Positions 52,630 to 59,744 of a DNA stretch of 64,000 nt are shown here, piece after piece (the first letter of the stretch is position 1; each line of letters begins with the position of its first letter). Source of the stretch: Chloroflexota bacterium (GTDB lineage Bacteria > Chloroflexota > Dehalococcoidia > Lucifugimonadales > UBA3495); the NCBI GenBank assembly GCA_022573285.1, contig JACZUF010000013.1:1-64000 (forward strand). Direction: 5' to 3'. Made by a program: the position numbers and the translations under genes. Under the pieces are notes generated by a model, which was not told the origin of the DNA, did no database searches, and worked only from the letters and a program-made list of their open reading frames with translations.

Positions 52630-52950
52630 TTAGTGGATGTGGAGACCGGGGAGAGCCGGTTTTTCATTATTTGCAAATGCCGTTCGTTCTACGTTTGCCT
52701 GGTGGGCGATCAAACGCTTTTGGAATTCGCTGAACGGGATGTAGGGAGGAACCGTAATCGCAATCGCAAACGTGGGGTAATAACCAGCCGCGCCGTTCAG
52801 ATCATCGATCCCTACCCAGGGGATGCTAACCACCGGTCCTTCGACATTGACTTTCGCATTCGAATCCGAACCGGTGTACGCCAAGTCTGCCCCCAACATC
52901 AGAACGCCCAACACGACCATAGCTGCCGCAAGTACTTTCATTCGCCGCAT
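52630..52950 (-). CDS. Small exported protein, 106 aa
   Basis: The ATG at 52950 gives a basic start (MRRMKV) and a hydrophobic segment LAAAMVVLGVLMLGADLA that fits a signal peptide or anchor. A short domain follows with VVSIPWVGIDDLNGAAGYYPTF and a C-terminal HIH. GGGGAT precedes the start. The track ORF adds 29 residues without support. The family is not recognised. Confidence 0.6.
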   Translation of the reverse strand: MRRMKVLAAAMVVLGVLMLGADLAYTGSDSNAKVNVEGPVVSIPWVGIDDLNGAAGYYPTFAIAITVPPYIPFSEFQKRLIAHQANVERTAFANNEKPALPGLHIH

Positions 52951-53063
52951 CAGAGGATCCCCTAATTTGAAAAACATTAGGCGGCTAAGGCCGATATTTG
53001 TGGGTAGCGGCAGGAAACTTTGTGAACTGGCTTGCAACTGATACCCCCCCGTGGTTAAGGTGC

Positions 53064-53210
53064 CTACAGCTTCTTAGGTGTCGTACATACGGTGGTATCG
53101 GAACCAACCAACTTTACGCCCGTGATTGGAGCAAATCCCCGGGTAGTCGAGACGACGGTGTCTGGCTCGGTCCGCTTGGCGCGGGTGGCGATGAGCGTGT
53201 AACTACGCAT
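53064..53210 (-). CDS. Possible small protein, 48 aa
   Basis: This ORF is absent from the track. From the ATG at 53210 it reads MRSYTLIATRAKRTEPDTVV and ends VCTTPKKL. The composition is protein-like and beta-rich, but the ribosome-binding site is weak. It may also be a remnant. Confidence 0.25.
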   Translation of the reverse strand: MRSYTLIATRAKRTEPDTVVSTTRGFAPITGVKLVGSDTTVCTTPKKL

Positions 53211-53387
53211 ATCCAACCGATGGTCTGAGCTCGTTGCGGGAAAAGCTTGATCGCGCTCGACTGCATGTTTCGAGCGCGTGATTCGATCCGCAAGTCCGGG
53301 GCTCGGCGGCCATATTCAGCGGCCTTTGTCCGTGCCGTTGGCTTCGCGTTCAATTAGTCGAGCCGTTATGGCAGTCTCTTCTAATGC

Positions 53388-53425
53388 GGTGGGGGCCGGC
53401 ACTTCGCGGTGTGCCGGCCCCCACC
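53388..53425. terminator. Perfect 15-bp hairpin after the small peptide gene
   Basis: GGTGGGGGCCGGCAC and its exact complement are separated by 8 nt. It starts 10 bp past the stop of the 44-aa ORF on the minus strand. No T-run follows, so it may be a stability hairpin. Confidence 0.6.
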
Positions 53426-53434
53426 GCCGGCTGA

Positions 53435-53569
53435 CTAACAGAAACAGCCGATTTCGTCACTTCCGCCACTAAATCCAGCGGAGGCCACCGCGGGCACCAA
53501 TGCGCCGGCGATGATTCCGACGATAAGGATGAGCCACCGGTACTTCCAGAGCGTGTAAAGATTTGCCAT
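53435..53569 (-). CDS. Small exported or membrane peptide ending in Cys-Phe-Cys, 44 aa
   Basis: This gene is too short for the ORF track. From the ATG at 53569 it has a basic start, a hydrophobic core (WLILIVGIIAGALVPAV) with an AVASA signal-peptidase-like site, and a short polar tail ending IGCFC. GGGGAGGA lies 9 nt before the ATG, one of the best ribosome-binding sites in the window. A strong hairpin follows the stop. The mature peptide after AVASA would be about 13 residues with two cysteines. I cannot assign a function. It lies 215 bp downstream of the large MalT/BTAD regulator on the same strand, but a terminator separates them. Confidence 0.6.
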   Translation of the reverse strand: MANLYTLWKYRWLILIVGIIAGALVPAVASAGFSGGSDEIGCFC

Positions 53570-53699
53570 GGTTTGGGTTCCTCCCCTGCTTGGTGATTTG
53601 GACTGACAAGGAGAGGATGAGCCGTGGCCGTTGCCAAACCGTTACCACACCCATTGAAAGACGGGCCGGCTTAGAGCCTGGCACGTCAAATCATGGAAA

Positions 53700-53733
53700 A
53701 CAAAAAGAGGGCCAACCGAAGTTGGCCCTCTTT
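53700..53733 (-). terminator. Rho-independent terminator of the MalT/BTAD regulator gene
   Basis: AAAGAGGGCCAAC and GTTGGCCCTCTTT form a 13-bp stem with a 4-nt loop. It is followed by TTTTTG on the minus strand, about 50 nt past the stop codon. Confidence 0.88.
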
Positions 53734-53783
53734 GACTGATCTGAATTCGGGAAGCGAGCTAAAAAATCCCGGTGTCTCTTACG

Positions 53784-56700
53784 TCAACGGTCCTGGCGCT
53801 CCTCCATCAAAGATTCGAATAGGGACCGCAGTTTGGCGCCGGGACTCAGCCCCATTTCCCTGCTAATTAACTGCTCGAAATCCCGATATACGCGCACCGC
53901 CGAGGCCGGCCGTTCCACCAGGATAAGCAAGTTCATCAGTTGATACAGGGCCGCTTCGTTTAGGCGGTCCAATTCCACAACTCGGCTCAACGTGCGCACT
54001 GCGTCTTCTAGGCGTCCGGTTTCAATCTGCGCTTCGGCCGCACCGAGCCCGGCTTCGACCGCGTCCGTCTCCAATGTTGCCCTGGCCTGAATCGACCAGT
54101 CGGAATAAAACTCCTCGACGAACGGACCCTCGTATATGGAAATTGCTTCCGACAACATGTTCTCTTTCACGGGATTGGTACTTGGGAGGCTCCCAGCCTG
54201 GTGGATGAGGCTTCGGAACCGGTCGACGTCATAGGTTAGGTTGGCGTTGGCATCCAAGCGCAAGTTTTTGGCCGTGCTCTGCACCAAATCGAAGTAAAGA
54301 GCGCGTCTCAAGCGAAACAGAGTGGACCTCAGACTGCTCTCAACTGACCCGGGAGACCGGTCCGGCCAGAGGTCTTCGATCAACTGGTCCCTTGTGACGG
54401 ACCCTTGATTGGTGGCCAGGTAGAAAAACAACTCCTTTGCTTTGCTGCTTCGCCATTGTGACGGCGAAACTATCGTTCCGTCGGCGTACACCTCGGTCCG
54501 GCCCAGGCCAAAGGCCACGATGCTCGGCTTAGATACTTCGGTCGGATTGGGATTTTCAGCTTCTTGGCTGATTTGGGAAATGTGATTACCGGTCCGAAGG
54601 TCGAACAGCGCCGACTCAAAATTCTGAGCCAGCGCTGCGTCTTCGCAAGCAAAGACCAGGGCTTCCTCTGCAATCGGTCCAAGCCGTTTGACGAATCCGT
54701 GATGTCCCAGGGCCTGGGCCATTTTTGCGGCGTATTTGATCTTCTCCTTGGCCAACGTAGTACGCCCTTGCCGGAGGTGGACCACGCCCAGTAGAAGAAC
54801 GGCTCCCGCCTGCTCCCACAGACACGAATTTTGATCGAGAATCTCAGTGGCCGCAATTAGGTCTGCTTCCGCCCCACCTAGATCGCCCGAAGCCAGAAAA
54901 ATCTCGCCTCTAATGGCCAATTGAGAGCCTTCCTGCATAGACTCTCCCAGATGGCGTGTAAGGAGCAGCGCTTCATCTATCAGCCTTGCCGCCTGGGCCG
55001 TTTTGCCCGTTAGTTCCTTTGCCCTGGCCATCTCTCCCTTGGCGCAACTGAGGAGGTGGGCATCGTTGAGGTCGGCGGCGATTTCCAGTGCCTGTTCAAA
55101 AACACCGATTGCCTGTTCCGCGTTGGCAGCGCTACTTAAGACCTTTGCAATGGACGTAAGTACGTACCCGCGAATCCGCGTTAGGTCAAAATCTTCGCAA
55201 ATGCCATTGCTTCTATTTAGGAATTCAAGGGCCAGGTCGTAGTTGCCGGTCTCGTGGTACAGGGTGCCGTAGCTGTTAAGGCATGACGCCAGCCGGGAAT
55301 GGTTCCCAAGCTGCTGCCAGCCCCTGGCTGCCGCGTCCAGTTCGATGATTGCGGTCTGAATTTCGCCGGCGTCTTTGCAGGCCACGCCAAGATAATGATG
55401 GCCTGAAGACGATTGCGCGGTATCACCTACGGACTCGAAATATTGGGTGGCCTCGGTGAGATGCGTCCTAGCTTCTCTTAGCATGCCAAGACGAAGATAA
55501 CATAGACCTACTTGGTAATTTGCGGCGGCAACGTCCGCAGAAGGCGCATGGGATTCCTCAAGTTGAGATAGCGCCTCAAGGGCCAAGTCGAGCGCAGGCC
55601 GAGTCATTCCCTTGAGCCTCAACGCCATGACCTTGGATAAAAGGCTGCGGGCGTACCCCAGACAATCTCCGGATTCGCCAAACGCCTTCAAAGCGTCATC
55701 GCTTAACTTTAAATGTTTGTCTGGCTCCCCCAACTCCCCGTGGGCGCGGGCGAGTCCCAACAACAAATGGGGGTGCTTGGCCAGAGAGGCGCCGGACAGT
55801 CCATTCAACTTCTCACAAATCGTGACCCACAGCCCCTGTGCAACTAGGCCGTCCACGGCTTTATCGGCCACTACCGCTGCGTGGTCCTCCATATCTGCCA
55901 GAAGGAAGTGATCGAAAGAGTCGATCCAACGCCCGGTCTCTTGGAACCAGGTCGCAGCCTTCAGGTGAAGGTCGGTCTTCCCATTGGCGGCTGCATCCAA
56001 CTCGCTCTTTAGATGCTCCCGCAAAAGGCTGTGCAGCACATAGGAGTCTTCCCCGGTCTTAATGACCAGAGGGTTGCTCTCAGAAAGCCCCTGCAGCACG
56101 GCTTGCGCTTCATTGCCGCCTAATATGTGGTCACAAATAGCTGGGTTGAGTTCGTTTAGCACACTGGTGCGAACCAAGAAATCCCGGACATTTGGGGCCT
56201 CTCGGTCAAGGACTTCATTGGCGAGATAGTCGATCAAGAGGTCATCGTGAAGATCGAATTGGGGAGCCTCTGGATCGACCAATTGTCCAGGTGGAGAGAT
56301 AGCGAGGATCGCGGCCCACCCGCGTGAGCGATGCCAGGCGAGGTCGCACTGCGCTGAATCAAGGGTGATTCCGTGGGTCGCGGCGAAGAAATCGTGCACC
56401 TCTTGCTGAGTGAAGCGCAGATCATCCGCAGTGAACAGAGCCGCGAGCCGGTTCGCGAAACGGCGGGAGAGGCTGTGGAATGGCAGCCGTTGCCTAGTTG
56501 CAATTAGAAAATGCAGGCTATCGGGCAGTTGAGACGTAAGCGCCTCAAGAAAGGCCATGGCCGCCGGCTCGTCTATAACCTCGTGTACGTCATCGAGGAC
56601 GACCAAAGTATAATCAGTGACCCGATTTGAGATGTCCGAAAGGAAAATCTGCGCCAGTGCTTCCGCCTCGGGTTCGCCTGCTGCACCCGTGTCCAAAAAG

Positions 56701-57002
56701 CCTAGGGTCTGCTGGCCGAACTCGGGGAAACTTGCCGACAAGGAGGAGACGAGTCCGTGGACCAAGGTCCGTAAGTCGCGGTCCACCGGGCTCACCTGAT
56801 ACCAGCAAACGGGGAAGTCGAGTTCAGCGGAGAACTGGCCGAGCAACGTGGTCTTGCCCATGCCCGCTCCAGCCTGGACCACGACCAATTGGCAGCCTAC
56901 GCTTTGGTGCAGGCGGTCCAGCAACCGGCGCCGTTGTATCAGGTCCGGCCGCAGATTCGGTCCGTTTATCTTGGCTGCGTCAAGTCCTATCGCAATCGAC
57001 AT
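53784..57002 (-). CDS. MalT-like ATPase/TPR regulator with C-terminal OmpR-type and BTAD domains, 1072 aa
   Basis: The N-terminus is a STAND-type ATPase: Walker A in QAGAGMGKTTLL (about 43-54) and Walker B in LVVLDDVHEV. LuxR/MalT-like helical arm segments follow (LHDDLLIDYLANEVLDRE; LLREHLKSEL). A long TPR superhelix covers about 380-800. The C-terminal part has a winged helix of the SARP type (WRSSKAKELFFYLATNQGSV, SSLRSTLFRLRRAL) and a bacterial transcriptional activator domain ending near RVYRDFEQLISREMGL. Such proteins are ligand-triggered transcription activators. The SARP module at the C-terminus rather than LuxR is a known but less common arrangement. No obvious target operon is adjacent. 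Confidence 0.9.
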   Translation of the reverse strand: MSIAIGLDAAKINGPNLRPDLIQRRRLLDRLHQSVGCQLVVVQAGAGMGKTTLLGQFSAELDFPVCWYQVSPVDRDLRTLVHGLVSSLSASFPEFGQQTLGFLDTGAAGEPEAEALAQIFLSDISNRVTDYTLVVLDDVHEVIDEPAAMAFLEALTSQLPDSLHFLIATRQRLPFHSLSRRFANRLAALFTADDLRFTQQEVHDFFAATHGITLDSAQCDLAWHRSRGWAAILAISPPGQLVDPEAPQFDLHDDLLIDYLANEVLDREAPNVRDFLVRTSVLNELNPAICDHILGGNEAQAVLQGLSESNPLVIKTGEDSYVLHSLLREHLKSELDAAANGKTDLHLKAATWFQETGRWIDSFDHFLLADMEDHAAVVADKAVDGLVAQGLWVTICEKLNGLSGASLAKHPHLLLGLARAHGELGEPDKHLKLSDDALKAFGESGDCLGYARSLLSKVMALRLKGMTRPALDLALEALSQLEESHAPSADVAAANYQVGLCYLRLGMLREARTHLTEATQYFESVGDTAQSSSGHHYLGVACKDAGEIQTAIIELDAAARGWQQLGNHSRLASCLNSYGTLYHETGNYDLALEFLNRSNGICEDFDLTRIRGYVLTSIAKVLSSAANAEQAIGVFEQALEIAADLNDAHLLSCAKGEMARAKELTGKTAQAARLIDEALLLTRHLGESMQEGSQLAIRGEIFLASGDLGGAEADLIAATEILDQNSCLWEQAGAVLLLGVVHLRQGRTTLAKEKIKYAAKMAQALGHHGFVKRLGPIAEEALVFACEDAALAQNFESALFDLRTGNHISQISQEAENPNPTEVSKPSIVAFGLGRTEVYADGTIVSPSQWRSSKAKELFFYLATNQGSVTRDQLIEDLWPDRSPGSVESSLRSTLFRLRRALYFDLVQSTAKNLRLDANANLTYDVDRFRSLIHQAGSLPSTNPVKENMLSEAISIYEGPFVEEFYSDWSIQARATLETDAVEAGLGAAEAQIETGRLEDAVRTLSRVVELDRLNEAALYQLMNLLILVERPASAVRVYRDFEQLISREMGLSPGAKLRSLFESLMEERQDR

Positions 57003-57682
57003 ACGCCAATCTAAGGAAGGCGTCTAGTATAAATGCCGGTAGTCTGCAACTTAAACTAGGGCAATCACGCCTTTCCTCGTCCCACGCCGGTATTCTAACA
57101 TTTCAATGGGGTTCTCACGAATTGCACACTGAATCCGCTTTCTATTTGAAAGACGGCGCCGGAATGCTACGGAGCGTCGGCATTTTATTACTGAATTGGT
57201 AATACGCAAACCAGAGGAATCCCGTTAAAACGCCGGCATTCGTGTGAGTGGTCTGAGGGTGGCGACGATTTGGCAAAAATGCGTCCAGGTGGGGCCTCTG
57301 CAGCGGGTCGTCCCAGAGCAGATTGTTGATATCTTGGCCGATCCGTAACGAATTTTAGACGAAGTGAAACGAATTAATGCGCAATCTTTTGCCGAATCGC
57401 AAGCAATCCGAGTGGGCGAAGAGCTAGAAAAGGTGGAAGAGCAACAGGCCAGACCCGCGGACGCGTACTCCAAAGTATCGTTGCCCCAGAATGTCCTAGA
57501 GACCAAGAGCGAAGAGTTAAGCCAACACCGGAATCGTCTCGAAGCGGAAAATAGAATATTACTTCCGTCGCGCTCCGAAAGGCTAGACTATTAGCGGCCG
57601 GCTGCGACCGTGCCCGACGCAGTTGGCAATCTCGCTTCTTGTTTGGACCCTGGACCCGTAGTGTGACCTACAATCGTGATAC
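57003..57682. other. Largely non-coding region with a doubtful ORF
   Basis: The region upstream of the MalT/BTAD gene contains its promoter. A GTG ORF at 57364-57594 (76 aa) is rich in Glu, Gln and Ser and lacks a ribosome-binding site, so I do not call it. A short frame ending QIVDILADP lies just before it. These may be the remains of an old gene. Confidence 0.35.
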
Positions 57683-58021
57683 CTAGACCGGCCAGCCTTC
57701 CACCGAAATGTCTACCCGGTAGCCTTCGGCGTCGTAAATCATGCTTTCCCCCACGGCGGCCGCCGAGTTGGCCACGGCGGTGGTCTCAGCGATTTCTTCG
57801 ATCTGGTTGATGCTATCCACTTGGAAGCCGAAGTGGTTGATGCCCCAGGGCATCTCGGAGCGGCTGATCAAGGCCACGCCCACGAACCCGTCGGAAAGAT
57901 AGATCGTCCCGTTGGGCCCCCGGCTCTTCTCTTCCATGCCAAATACCCGCTTGTAGTATTCAGCCTCCTTGTCCCGGTCCTTTACGTTCAGGGCGATGTG
58001 GCGTATCCTCGGCCGTTCCAT
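57683..58021 (-). CDS. VOC family (glyoxalase-like) protein, 112 aa
   Basis: A single VOC half-domain pair is seen: IRHIALNVKDRDKEAEYYKRVFGM, INHFGFQVDSINQIEE and IYDAEGYRVDISVEG, which carry the His and Glu ligand positions. This is the small, single-module size of many VOC proteins. It is divergent from the Mo-hydroxylase operon. The reaction is unknown. Confidence 0.85.
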   Translation of the reverse strand: MERPRIRHIALNVKDRDKEAEYYKRVFGMEEKSRGPNGTIYLSDGFVGVALISRSEMPWGINHFGFQVDSINQIEEIAETTAVANSAAAVGESMIYDAEGYRVDISVEGWPV

Positions 58022-58290
58022 ATTGCTGCTCCTTGGTCAAAACTTCCGTAGGGCAGTCGGTTGGAGTGAGTATAGCTCCCAATGGAGCGGGCAGGCAATC
58101 AACTCGCAGACCAGAGATGGGTACGCCGGAGGTGGATTCTGTCGATGTCCCACCCGCATCGACGGCTCGCTTGTCAGGCTGGGTGGCCCGGTCTATCATG
58201 TCCCTGACCTCGCCCTTTGGTGCTTCCAGCCTGCCTGTCTAAAGAACGCACGCGAACGCAAGGGAGCGGAAGCTGATACGCCCCTTTAGA

Positions 58291-59184
58291 ATGCACGAGC
58301 CCGAGACCGTGGCCGACGCCGTTTCATTGTTGGAACAACACGGTGCCGAGGCGGCGCTTTACGCAGGCGGCACGGAACTGTTATTGGCCATGAAAGAGGG
58401 GCTGCTGCGGTACGGGCATTTGGTCAACCTCAAGACGGTTCCGGGCCTGGACCGGCTGGAATACCACCAGTCCGCTCATGAACTGCATATCGGTCCGGCG
58501 GTTACCCATCGGGCGTTGGAACTTTCTCCGGAAGTGGCGGCCCAGTTTCCCCTCATCGCCAAGGCCGAAGCCAGCGTGGCCAACGTGAGGGTGCGCAACG
58601 TGGGCACTCTTTGCGGCAATCTATGCTTCGCCGAACCCCATTCCGACCCGGCGGCGTTCCTGCTCCTCTACGACGCCCGCGCCGAGGCCCAAGGGTCCAG
58701 TGGAAGCAGGACGATTCCCTTGGACCAACTGGTCTTGGGTCCCTACGAGACCTGTTTGGAAGAGGGTGAAATGCTCACTTCAGTTTCCGTGCCCCAGTTT
58801 GGACCGGAGATGAAGGCGGCCTACCAAAAATTTGGATACCACCAACGGCCGACCCTGGGCTTGGGTGTGGCCGTCAGGCTGGAAAACGGTTCAGTGGCCG
58901 AAGCCCGCATCGCCGTGGGCTCCGTGGGGCCCAAACCGGTGCGGGTACCGGAGGCCGAAGAATTGCTTGGTGGCAAGGACGTTGGCGACCTTTTGGGGAC
59001 AGCGTCCCAAACGGGCCCATCGGTTCTGGACGTGGCCGGCCGAATGGCAGCCGAAGCGGCCCAACCGATGGACGATCTGCACGGGGCCGCCGACTACAAG
59101 GAGCACTTGGTCCGCGTCTTCCTGGAGCGCGTGTTCGCCGAAGCAGTGGGGGCCGCGCCGGCGGCCCAGCCGTCCGCAGCCTGA
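58291..59184 (+). CDS. FAD-binding (medium) subunit of a Mo-hydroxylase, CoxM-like, 297 aa
   Basis: The FAD-binding motifs are AGGTELLLAMKEG and, in the second part, VRVRNVGTLCGNLCFAEPHSDPAA, then the C-terminal CO-dehydrogenase flavoprotein domain. The subunit passes electrons from the 2Fe-2S subunit to its acceptor. In-frame codons just upstream of the ATG read KLIRPFR, which fits the family N-terminus (P-F-x-Y/M-x-x-P), so the true start may be a rare CTG at 58273 with AAGGGAG upstream. It is the first gene of an operon with the 2Fe-2S, Mo and CoxG-like genes. Confidence 0.9.
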   Translation: MHEPETVADAVSLLEQHGAEAALYAGGTELLLAMKEGLLRYGHLVNLKTVPGLDRLEYHQSAHELHIGPAVTHRALELSPEVAAQFPLIAKAEASVANVRVRNVGTLCGNLCFAEPHSDPAAFLLLYDARAEAQGSSGSRTIPLDQLVLGPYETCLEEGEMLTSVSVPQFGPEMKAAYQKFGYHQRPTLGLGVAVRLENGSVAEARIAVGSVGPKPVRVPEAEELLGGKDVGDLLGTASQTGPSVLDVAGRMAAEAAQPMDDLHGAADYKEHLVRVFLERVFAEAVGAAPAAQPSAA

Positions 59185-59201
59185 ACGGATAGAGAGGTAC
59201 A

Positions 59202-59735
59202 TTGTCGAGCGAGGATCGAAAAAACGGGCGAGACAACGGGCACAGTCCCGATGGAATCGGGATCTCCATCGGGCTGACGGTCAACGGGCGCCGGGTCTCC
59301 CTGGACATCCCGCCCCAACTGACGCTCTTGGACCTGCTCCGGGACCGGCTTAGCCTCAAGGGAGCCAAACGTTCCTGCGACCTTCAGGTCTGCGGCACCT
59401 GCACTGTCTTGGTGAACGGGAAGGCGGTCAGCGCCTGCACTTACCTGGCTTACGAAGCGCGGGGCGCCGAGGTGCTTACCATCGAGGGCGTGGCCGACGG
59501 CAACCGCCTCCATCCCATACAGCAGGCGTTTATCGACAACGGCGCCTTTCAGTGCGGCTTTTGCACGCCGGGGATGATTCTGGCCGCCAAGTCGCTGCTG
59601 GACGAAGTCCCTCGGCCCAGCGAAGAAAAAGTCAAAGAATACATGCAGGGCAATATCTGCCGCTGCACCGGCTACCGGAAGATCGTCGAGGCCATCCTGG
59701 ACGCCGCCGGCAAGACCGTGGGACCAACGGGTTAG
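59202..59735 (+). CDS. 2Fe-2S (small) subunit of a Mo-hydroxylase, CoxS-like, 177 aa
   Basis: The first cluster motif is CDLQVCGTCTVLVNGKAVSAC and the second is CGFCTPGM with ICRCTGYRKI. Both are complete. The protein carries about 23 extra N-terminal residues before the usual start of the domain (GLTVNGRRVSLD). That extension contains the hairpin at 59246-59262. The start is TTG at 59202, preceded by GAGAGGTACA. It lies 17 bp after the FAD subunit gene. Confidence 0.93.
   Translation: MSSEDRKNGRDNGHSPDGIGISIGLTVNGRRVSLDIPPQLTLLDLLRDRLSLKGAKRSCDLQVCGTCTVLVNGKAVSACTYLAYEARGAEVLTIEGVADGNRLHPIQQAFIDNGAFQCGFCTPGMILAAKSLLDEVPRPSEEKVKEYMQGNICRCTGYRKIVEAILDAAGKTVGPTG
59246..59262. repeat. TCCCGAT-GGA-ATCGGGA hairpin inside the 2Fe-2S gene
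   Basis: A perfect 7-bp inverted repeat with a 3-nt loop lies in the N-terminal extension and encodes part of SPDGIGIS. The arms are the same as in the tRNA-derived repeats at 3931-3947 and 4369-4604. Confidence 0.6.
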
Positions 59736-59744
59736 GGGAACAAA

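Noticed and set aside
57364-57594. 76-aa Glu/Gln-rich ORF
   Set aside because: It starts at GTG with no Shine-Dalgarno, has biased composition and no recognisable domain.
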